Program-made: the position numbers and the translations under genes
Part shown: positions 7,323 through 12,441 of the stretch, piece after piece
How the letters are laid out: each line of letters begins with the position of its first letter
Position numbering within the stretch: position 1 is the stretch's first letter
Source of the DNA: Lentimicrobiaceae bacterium
Lineage (GTDB): Bacteria; Bacteroidota; Bacteroidia; Bacteroidales; WCHB1-69
DNA length: 12,441 nt
Reading direction: 5' to 3'
Assembly (NCBI GenBank): GCA_009776395.1
Contig: WRNX01000030.1
Location: 1 to 12,441, forward strand
Notes under the pieces: generated by a model
What the model was told of the DNA's origin: nothing
The model's input: the letters and a program-made list of their open reading frames with translations, nothing else
Databases searched by the model: none

Positions 7323-8345
7323 ATGGCAAAAAAATTAATTCAACTTTTTATCTTTCTCGGTCTTGGGATTTTTTTTATATGGTTATCTGTAAAAGACTTA
7401 ACACAGAAAGATATAGAAATCATAAAAAATAGCGCTTCGGGAATACTCAATTTTAATAGTTTACTGTTTATTTCAATCTCTATGGTTTGTGGAATTGTTG
7501 CCCACTATTTCCGCGCACTTAGAAATATTTTATTGATTGACCCATTGGGATATAGTGTGAGAAAAATTACCGCGTTTTATTCTGTAATGACTTGCTATTT
7601 AGCAAATTTAGCCATTCCACGATTGGGAGAAGTATTACGTTGCACATTCTTACAACGTTACGATAAAATACCTTTCCAAAAATCAATAGGAACTGTTGTC
7701 GTAGAACGAGCTTTTGACTTCCTGATTTTTTTGCTGCTCTTTATACTTATTGTTTTTTTTAATAGAGGATTAATATCCGAATTAGAAATCAGTCAACAAT
7801 TTGTTGAGTGGGTAAATGATAAATGGTTGTTTCTGTGGTCAATGAAATATGTAACATTAGGGATAATTATTGGAGTAATTTTATTTTTTTTCATCTTCAA
7901 AAATAGAAGTAAAAGACAGTTTAAGAAAATTTCAGAATTTATTAAGAGAATGGTTGAAGGATTATGGCAGGGACTCATCTCTATCAAAGATTTAAAACAT
8001 CCCTGGTTATTTGTAATTTACACTGTTGCAATCTGGGTGTTTTATTTTCTGGGAACATTTTCTTGTATGTTTGCTTTCCATTTCTTACAACATTTAGGAC
8101 CAATGCCGGCATTTATTGTTTTGGTTGTAGGATCTATCGGATTTATGATAGCACAGGGAGGATTAGGCGCTTATCCGCTTTTTGTTGCCGGAATATTAGT
8201 ACTTTACGGAGTTAACTATGCACAAGGATTAGCAGCAGGATGGATTGGATGGACAGCACAAACACTTATGATTTTGATAGTAGGAGTTCCTGTGTTAATC
8301 TTATCATCGTTTTTGAAAATTGAAGACAGAAAAATTAATGAATAA
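7323..8345 (+). CDS. Multi-pass membrane protein, LPG_synthase_TM / UPF0104 family (flippase-like)
   Basis: A 340-aa integral membrane protein with about eight hydrophobic segments (near 5-21, 45-62, 82-98, 131-147, 175-192, 227-252, 262-282 and 306-330). Two conserved signatures of the family are present: PRLGEVLR (99-106) and GTVVVERAFD (123-132), with SIGFMIAQGGLGAYP (271-285) near the C-terminus. The family is named from the membrane half of MprF, lysylphosphatidylglycerol synthase, and is often annotated as a putative flippase. No aminoacyl-transferase domain is present here, so it is not a complete MprF. The substrate is unknown; lipid or lipid-linked transport is an inference. It lies 8 nt after glmS, and its TAA stop (8343-8345) runs into heptamer array 2. 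Confidence 0.86.
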   Translation: MAKKLIQLFIFLGLGIFFIWLSVKDLTQKDIEIIKNSASGILNFNSLLFISISMVCGIVAHYFRALRNILLIDPLGYSVRKITAFYSVMTCYLANLAIPRLGEVLRCTFLQRYDKIPFQKSIGTVVVERAFDFLIFLLLFILIVFFNRGLISELEISQQFVEWVNDKWLFLWSMKYVTLGIIIGVILFFFIFKNRSKRQFKKISEFIKRMVEGLWQGLISIKDLKHPWLFVIYTVAIWVFYFLGTFSCMFAFHFLQHLGPMPAFIVLVVGSIGFMIAQGGLGAYPLFVAGILVLYGVNYAQGLAAGWIGWTAQTLMILIVGVPVLILSSFLKIEDRKINE

Positions 8346-8364
8346 TGAACATTGAACAATGAAT
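8344..8364 (+). repeat. Heptamer array 2 (three copies) between flippase-like and M23/LysM genes
   Basis: The units are AATGAAC, ATTGAAC and AATGAAT, each with TGA at positions 3-5 and therefore in all three frames. The array overlaps the upstream TAA stop (8343-8345), and its third unit contains the ATG start of the next gene (8359-8361), so the repeat forms the whole junction. Confidence 0.65.
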
Positions 8365-9354
8365 AATTTTTGTTTTTTGCTACTAAGGTTACTTTATAAA
8401 AATAAGGTTATAGGTATTATTTTCTGCATTCTGCCTCTTTTTTCTTTTGCCCAACAAGTTTTTGTTGATATAGATGAGCAAGCACAAAACAGAATTATGG
8501 AAAAACCTGTTGAAATTTGTGATTCATACACGCATTTTAATCCTGAGCAAGTTAATAAAATTGATAATGAAAGACAAATCCCCGCATTTTCTCTTTATAA
8601 CAACCTCTGGGATACTTTATTTATTAGAAGTGAAAAAATTGAAATTCCATTTTTCGATAATCAATTAAAAATAATACTCATTCAAGAAGGAAATAACTCT
8701 TTTGCTTTCCCTGTTTCAGAAGTAGTATCTACCGGCTATGTGAAAAATAAAAACAGACAACATACGGGGATTGATTTTTCCGTATCAAAAAAAGAACCTG
8801 TGGTAGCGTGTTTTGACGGAGTAGTAAGAATTGTTAAAAAATATGAAGAATATGGTAATACGGTGGTTGTAAGACATTACAACGGTTTGGAAACACTTTA
8901 CGCCCAACTTGATGAAGTAAATGCAACCACAAACCAAAAAGTAAAAGCAGGCGAAGTAATTGGCTATGTTAGCAATACAAATTCTAACAAAAATAAAAAT
9001 ACCCATTTTGAAATAAGATTTTTGAATGAGTTTTTTAATCCTGAAAAAGTAATTAATTTTCAAGAAAGAAAACTACATAATAACTTATTGATACTTACAC
9101 CGACCGATTTTATTTTTATTCCTGTTGAAAAATCTATTTCTGTTATAAAACGAGAAGAAATAAATCCCAATTCATCATCAGAAAAACTATTATTAGATAC
9201 TCCCAAAACCATGCCTGTATTTCATACCGTTCAAAGCGGCGAAACAATTTATAGAATCTGTACTAAATATAATATAACCGAACAACAACTCCGATCGTTG
9301 AATAATATTAAAGGCGATCATATTACGGTGGGACAAAAACTGAGAATAAAGTGA
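8359..9354 (+). CDS. Exported M23-like (LytM) protein with C-terminal LysM, catalytic histidines replaced
   Basis: A 331-aa protein with a hydrophobic signal segment (about 15-31, ending PLFSFAQ), hence exported. The LytM/M23 domain spans about 118-234 and a LysM peptidoglycan-binding domain about 288-331 (HTVQSGETIYRICTKYNI ... ITVGQKLRI). M23 enzymes are zinc endopeptidases cutting peptidoglycan stem or cross-bridge peptides. Zinc ligands H135 and D139 (HTGIDF) and H216 (THFEI) are present. The catalytic His of the usual YAH motif is Q183 (LYAQLD), and the first His of HxHFE is N214 (NTHFE). As in EnvC/NlpD-type proteins, it may bind or activate other hydrolases rather than cut (inference). 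The ATG at 8359 lies in a heptamer array, and the TGA stop opens another. It belongs to the glmS operon. Confidence 0.85.
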   Translation: MNNFCFLLLRLLYKNKVIGIIFCILPLFSFAQQVFVDIDEQAQNRIMEKPVEICDSYTHFNPEQVNKIDNERQIPAFSLYNNLWDTLFIRSEKIEIPFFDNQLKIILIQEGNNSFAFPVSEVVSTGYVKNKNRQHTGIDFSVSKKEPVVACFDGVVRIVKKYEEYGNTVVVRHYNGLETLYAQLDEVNATTNQKVKAGEVIGYVSNTNSNKNKNTHFEIRFLNEFFNPEKVINFQERKLHNNLLILTPTDFIFIPVEKSISVIKREEINPNSSSEKLLLDTPKTMPVFHTVQSGETIYRICTKYNITEQQLRSLNNIKGDHITVGQKLRIK

Positions 9355-9370
9355 ACAATGAATAATAAAC
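9350..9370 (+). repeat. Heptamer array 3 (three copies) after the M23/LysM gene
   Basis: The units are AGTGAAC, AATGAAT and AATAAAC. The M23/LysM stop TGA (9352-9354) is in the first unit; TGA, TGA and TAA at unit positions 3-5 close all three frames. A hairpin repeat and a further array follow. Confidence 0.6.
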
Positions 9371-9384
9371 AATCTATTTATTAA

Positions 9385-9404
9385 CCGTAGGCTTCAGCCT
9401 GCGG
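9385..9404. repeat. REP-like palindromic hairpin
   Basis: CCGTAGGC (9385-9392), loop TTCA, GCCTGCGG (9397-9404): an 8-bp stem with one T-G pair. It is G+C-rich in an A+T-rich gap and flanked on both sides by heptamer arrays. No T-run follows, so it is not a classic terminator. It resembles interspersed palindromic (REP-type) units; copy number in the genome cannot be judged from this window. It could also act as an mRNA-processing or stability hairpin between the M23/LysM and deaminase genes. Confidence 0.55.
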
Positions 9405-9425
9405 AATACACAATGAACAATAAAT
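9405..9425 (+). repeat. Heptamer array 4 (three degenerate copies) before the dCMP deaminase gene
   Basis: The units are AATACAC, AATGAAC and AATAAAT. It is the most degenerate array and has stops in two of three frames. The deaminase ATG (9430) begins 4 nt after it. Confidence 0.45.
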
Positions 9426-9429
9426 AAAT

Positions 9430-9912
9430 ATGATGGAAGAAAATTACATACGTCCTTCTTGGGATGAATATTTTATGGAAATTGCCAATACGGTAAGCAA
9501 ACGCGCCACCTGTAACCGTGGTCGCAGTGGTTGTGTAATTGTAAAAGAGCGTCAAATTTTAGTATCCGGTTATGTAGGTTCGCCTGTCGGATTGCCCCAT
9601 TGCGATGAAGTTGGGCACCAAATGAAAAAGATGTTACATGAAGATGGTAACATTAGTGAGCATTGCGTGCGCACTGTTCATGCCGAACAAAATGCCATCT
9701 GTCAGGCTGCCAAGCGAGGCATTGCCTTAGAAGGCAGTACCTTGTATTGCCGAATGACGCCATGCAGGGTATGCGCCATGCTCATCATTAATTGCGGAAT
9801 AAAACGTGTGGTGTGTGAAAAAAAATACCACGCCGGCGCAGAATCCGAAGAGATGTTTGCCAAAGCAAGCGTAAAATTAGAGTTTTTTAATGAAGAGATA
9901 CTGAAATATTAA
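9430..9912 (+). CDS. Deoxycytidylate (dCMP) deaminase
   Basis: A 160-aa zinc-dependent deaminase converting dCMP to dUMP, the substrate for thymidylate synthase. HAE at 84-86 (RTVHAEQNAI) gives the zinc-binding His and the catalytic Glu, and PCRVC (111-115) gives the two zinc-binding Cys. The insertion YVGSPVGLPHCDEVGHQM between the first helix and the HAE motif is typical of the dCMP deaminase/ComEB branch and absent from tRNA-adenosine or cytidine deaminases. The length is normal. ATG 9430 is used; ATG 9433 is the next codon and equally possible. It is last in the plus-strand run, 75 nt after the M23/LysM gene, and convergent with the DHFR gene 30 nt away. Both serve dTMP synthesis. No thymidylate synthase gene is in the window. 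Confidence 0.9.
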   Translation: MMEENYIRPSWDEYFMEIANTVSKRATCNRGRSGCVIVKERQILVSGYVGSPVGLPHCDEVGHQMKKMLHEDGNISEHCVRTVHAEQNAICQAAKRGIALEGSTLYCRMTPCRVCAMLIINCGIKRVVCEKKYHAGAESEEMFAKASVKLEFFNEEILKY

Positions 9913-9942
9913 TACAGTTTTTCATTTTTAGTTTTCCATTAT

Positions 9943-10455
9943 TTACAACATATTTTTTGGATGTCGCCAATTTTTAAATACTTGAAATCTCATTGTAAAC
10001 TTATTCTTTTCATCTTTTTCATAAATTATGTCTTCCATCAATTGCCATTTGTTAAAATCAACATTTGGGAAAAAAACATCTGCGTCAAAGTTGGCTTCAA
10101 TACGTGTTAAATATAAAGTGTCAATTTTATCAATAAATAACTTGTAAATTGTGGCGCCACCAATAATAAACGCTTTTTCTTCATTTTCAACAAGTTCAAG
10201 AGCATTATCAATGGTGTGAATAATTTCACAATCGTTATAAAGCGCATTTTTATTTAACGTAATGACAATATTTCTTCGATTGGGTAGTGGCTTAATGGGT
10301 AGAGATTCCCAAGTTTTGTCTCCCATTATTACGGGATAGCCGGAAGTTATGGTTTTAAACCGTTTTAAATCGGCGGGAAGATGACAGAGTAGTTGGTTGT
10401 TTTTTCCAAGCTCCCAATTCTTACCCACTGCAGCAATCATACAGAGATTCAACAT
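9943..10455 (-). CDS. folA: Dihydrofolate reductase
   Basis: A 170-aa enzyme reducing dihydrofolate to tetrahydrofolate with NADPH, needed after thymidylate synthesis. The fold signatures are in order: MIAAVGKNWELGKNNQLL, HLPADLKRFK with the catalytic acid D29, PVIMGDKTWESLP, LPNRRNIVIT, and FIIGGATIY. Two residues are unusual. The near-invariant Trp before HLPAD (W22 in E. coli) is C24, and the Arg after IMG (R44 in E. coli, contacting the NADPH 2'-phosphate) is Asp. The ATG at 10455 is chosen; an upstream in-frame GTG at 10485 lies inside a heptamer array and would add ten residues without family counterpart. It begins 50 nt after the iorA stop on the same strand with no promoter seen between, so it is probably cotranscribed with iorA. 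Confidence 0.92.
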   Translation of the reverse strand: MLNLCMIAAVGKNWELGKNNQLLCHLPADLKRFKTITSGYPVIMGDKTWESLPIKPLPNRRNIVITLNKNALYNDCEIIHTIDNALELVENEEKAFIIGGATIYKLFIDKIDTLYLTRIEANFDADVFFPNVDFNKWQLMEDIIYEKDEKNKFTMRFQVFKNWRHPKNML

Positions 10456-10479
10456 ATTAAAAGAATTATGAGTTACTTT

Positions 10480-10507
10480 AATCACTAATCACTAATCACT
10501 AACCACT
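10480..10507 (-). repeat. Heptamer array 5 (four copies) between iorA and the DHFR gene
   Basis: On the minus (sense) strand there is one AGTGGTT followed by three identical AGTGATT units, the most regular array in the window. The three TGA triplets fall in all three frames. The iorA stop TAG (10508-10506) overlaps its first unit by two bases. Confidence 0.7.
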
Positions 10508-12095
10508 ATTTCCTAAGTCTTTTTGCCATGGTTTGTACACATTCCCGTATGGGAATAATGACTGATAATCCGTTGTAAGCCAATTCTTCTTTCATAATTT
10601 GCACGTTGGTTTCGTATTGTTTAGGAAGGGGAACAATTTCACGGATATGTTCTTTTGCTACACCGAGTCCTTCGCAAATTTGTGCTATTCTTCCGGTGGC
10701 GTGCGAGGCTTGTCCTCCTGTCATTCCAGTAGTAAGGTTATCTAATATCAAAATAGTAACGGGGGTATTTTCCACTACGCAATCTAACAGCGAAGTGATG
10801 CCGCTGTGTGTAAAAGTGGAGTCTCCTATTACGCCAACGGCGGGGCGAAGTCCTGCATCTGATGCGCCTTTTGCCATAGTGATACTGGCACCCATATCTA
10901 CCGTTGAATAAATGGCGTTGTAGGGTGGAAGCGCGCCCAAAGTATAGCAACCAATATCGGCAAATACTTTTCCTGGTCCATATTCTTCCATTGCTACATT
11001 CAAAGCCTTGTAGGTATCAATGTGTGGACATCCTAAACAGAGTTTTGGGGGACGGGGCGCTACAACTTCGGGGATGGGAGTGCCAAATGTATCCGGCAAA
11101 CCGAGTGCTACAGCCATCACATTGGGGTTTAATTCGCCATCGCGGGGAAGTGTGCCATCTAAACGTCCTTTTATATCGCTGGTTTTATTTAATAAACCGC
11201 GCAACTGCTCTTCAATCAACGGATAACCTTCTTCGGCAACCAAAACAGTAGTACACTCCTGGGTTATTTTTTCTACTAATTCTACGGGAATGGGATACTG
11301 AGTAATTTTCAACACAGGGTAAGGACATTTCTTTCCTACATAGTTTTCCATTAAATAATTGAAAGCAATTCCTGAAGTAATAATTCCCAACGATTTATCT
11401 TCGCCGTTAATATATTGATTATATTTCAATGCTACTGCTTCTGCTTCTAATTTGGGTTGTTTTGCTAGTAGTTCTCGGTAGAAAACGCGGGCATTTACAG
11501 GCAGTAAAATATATTGCCTTTTGTTTTCGCAAAGACTGATTTTATTCTGTTTTTTTACGGGTTTACGTTCTACTCCGGCTCTGGAATGCGCTAAACGTGT
11601 AGTTACGCGAACCATTACGGGAATGCTATACTTTTCCGACAAATCGAATGCTTCGTAGGTCATATCGTAGGCTTCCTGTTGGTTAGAGGGTTCAAAAACG
11701 GGAATGAAAGCAAATTTGGCGAAGAAGCGCGAGTCTTGTTCATCTTGCGAAGAGTGCATGGAGGGGTCATCGGCAATAAGATAGACTAAACCTCCGTTTG
11801 CGCCGGTGATGGCGGAGTTCATAAACGGGTCGGCGGCTACATTTAAGCCCACGTGTTTCATACATACTAAAGCACGTTTACCGGCGTAAGACATCCCAAT
11901 AGCGGCTTCCATTGCTGTTTTTTCGTTTGCCGACCAGCAGCGGTGTACATTGCCTTCTTCAGCCTGTTTGGATGCTTGAATATATTCGGTTATCTCTGTT
12001 GAAGGGGTTCCTGGATATGCGTAAACTCCTGAAATTCCTGCGTCTAATGCAGCCTGTGCGATAGCCTCATCGCCTAATAATAATTGTTTTGCCAT
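10506..12095 (-). CDS. iorA: Indolepyruvate:ferredoxin oxidoreductase, alpha subunit (no ferredoxin domain)
   Basis: A 529-aa thiamine-diphosphate enzyme subunit. IorAB oxidises aryl-2-oxo acids such as indolepyruvate and phenylpyruvate to aryl-acetyl-CoA with reduction of ferredoxin, in anaerobic aromatic amino-acid breakdown (reversible in some species). The N-terminal half carries YAYPGTPSTEITEYI (25-39), NEKTAMEAAIGMSYAGKRA (57-75) and ADDPSMHSSQDEQDSR (108-123). The C-terminal TPP domain carries LCLGCPH (352-358) and the thiamine-diphosphate motif starting GDSTFTHSG (424-432) and ending LDN (451-453). The archaeal-type C-terminal 2[4Fe-4S] ferredoxin domain is absent; the protein stops at MAKRLRK. 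Related Bacteroidota proteins are of similar length. The ATG at 12095 follows a matching promoter. iorB, usually next to iorA, is not here; the next gene downstream is for DHFR. Confidence 0.92.
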   Translation of the reverse strand: MAKQLLLGDEAIAQAALDAGISGVYAYPGTPSTEITEYIQASKQAEEGNVHRCWSANEKTAMEAAIGMSYAGKRALVCMKHVGLNVAADPFMNSAITGANGGLVYLIADDPSMHSSQDEQDSRFFAKFAFIPVFEPSNQQEAYDMTYEAFDLSEKYSIPVMVRVTTRLAHSRAGVERKPVKKQNKISLCENKRQYILLPVNARVFYRELLAKQPKLEAEAVALKYNQYINGEDKSLGIITSGIAFNYLMENYVGKKCPYPVLKITQYPIPVELVEKITQECTTVLVAEEGYPLIEEQLRGLLNKTSDIKGRLDGTLPRDGELNPNVMAVALGLPDTFGTPIPEVVAPRPPKLCLGCPHIDTYKALNVAMEEYGPGKVFADIGCYTLGALPPYNAIYSTVDMGASITMAKGASDAGLRPAVGVIGDSTFTHSGITSLLDCVVENTPVTILILDNLTTGMTGGQASHATGRIAQICEGLGVAKEHIREIVPLPKQYETNVQIMKEELAYNGLSVIIPIRECVQTMAKRLRK

Positions 12096-12123
12096 ATTTA
12101 AATCGGTTAAAAAATTAATACGG

Positions 12124-12155
12124 CAAAAATAGTAGATTTTTCGATTATTAATCAA
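12124..12155 (-). promoter_or_regulatory. Promoter of iorA
   Basis: On the minus strand, TTG (12155-12153), a 21-nt spacer and TATTTTTG (12131-12124). The -7 box and following CCG match those of the LytTR gene promoter. Transcription would start near 12117, about 22 nt before the ATG at 12095. A longer in-frame ATG at 12155 overlaps the -33 box and is rejected as the start. Confidence 0.55.
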
Positions 12156-12240
12156 TCTGAAAATTTTTTACACTCCCAATTGAAAAACCAACTTTGTTAA
12201 CAAATCTCAAATAAATCATTCAAAAGATTAGCTTCATCAT

Positions 12241-12441
12241 TTACATCTTAAAAATCCGAACCTCAATACCATCATCTTTTAGTACTGATAAACCGGACAA
12301 GTCTGTATCGCTGTAATGAATAGGATATAATATTTTAGGGTTAATGGTTTTAGCCGCTCTAATGGCTTGCTCAACGGTCATAGTATAAGGTTGATTGACA
12401 GGCAAAAATGCTACATCAATATCTTTATACTCTTTCATTTC
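12241..12441 (-). CDS. Metallo-beta-lactamase-fold hydrolase, C-terminal part (5' end outside window)
   Basis: The last 66 residues of a metal-dependent hydrolase of the MBL superfamily (UlaG/UPF0173-like). The frame runs through the window edge (a Glu codon at 12441-12439 precedes the Met at 12438), so the Met is internal. Visible are DVAFLPVNQPYTMTVEQAI (DxxxLPVN...YTM, where these proteins continue after the fourth metal-binding segment), then NPKILYPIHYSDTD, whose HY holds the last metal-binding His. The HxHxDH motif lies outside the window. The substrate cannot be told. It is upstream of iorA on the same strand, but a 145-nt gap with an iorA promoter separates them. Confidence 0.8.
   Translation of the reverse strand, partial: EMKEYKDIDVAFLPVNQPYTMTVEQAIRAAKTINPKILYPIHYSDTDLSGLSVLKDDGIEVRIFKM

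Noticed and set aside
9913..9942. Bidirectional terminator between the deaminase and DHFR genes
   Set aside because: The gap is A+T-rich with T-runs, but I found no convincing stem.
2381..10507. Heptamer arrays as CRISPR or as origin iterons
   Set aside because: Units are 7 nt with no spacers, and the arrays are scattered at several gene junctions with no rep or cas gene.
10904..11251. Open frames of 70-115 codons antisense or out of frame within iorA
   Set aside because: iorA is a clear full-length match on the minus strand; these frames show no domain and follow its codon structure.

Overview
The window is A+T-rich chromosomal DNA from a member of the Bacteroidota, probably class Bacteroidia. 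Evidence for this: a DUF4270 lipoprotein, a short stand-alone starch-synthase-like protein, a Bacteroidota-type LytTR regulator, and four promoters of the phylum's TTG / TAnnTTTG type. An indolepyruvate:ferredoxin oxidoreductase alpha subunit suggests anaerobic amino-acid metabolism. Nearly everything is chromosomal core; I see no phage, IS element, CRISPR array, rRNA or tRNA.

Layout. 1-891 is the 3' end of gyrA, followed by a structured, T-rich 3' end. The 498-bp gap before ddl holds a decayed C-terminal winged-helix fragment on the minus strand (953-1171). ddl (1390-2373, +) has its own promoter and runs convergently into a LytTR regulator gene (2397-3170, -). A divergent promoter region (3171-3304) then starts a plus-strand run of six genes: a glycogen-synthase-like protein, a DUF4270 lipoprotein, glmS, a membrane protein of the LPG_synthase_TM family, an M23/LysM protein and a dCMP deaminase. 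The minus strand follows with a dihydrofolate reductase gene (convergent with the deaminase), iorA, and the 3' end of a metallo-beta-lactamase-fold hydrolase cut by the window edge.

How the genes fit together. Ddl, GlmS and the M23/LysM protein all concern cell-wall precursors or peptidoglycan, and the DUF4270 and multi-pass membrane proteins are also envelope proteins. The dCMP deaminase and DHFR both serve dTMP synthesis. IorA feeds aryl-pyruvate oxidation and has no iorB beside it here.

Most notable signals. (1) Short heptamer arrays (sense-strand consensus ARTRAWY) sit at gene boundaries. All five read in the direction of local transcription; four of the five put a stop codon in all three frames, and they overlap real stop or start codons. 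(2) A T14 tract fills most of the 17-bp spacer of the LytTR gene promoter, a layout suited to phase variation. (3) Several proteins have changed key residues: the M23 domain lacks both catalytic histidines, the LytTR receiver lacks its acidic pair and lysine, the starch-synthase-like protein lacks its KTGG motif and C-terminal half, and DHFR has unusual residues at two conserved positions. I found no complete new multi-gene system; the heptamer arrays are the best candidate for something undescribed.
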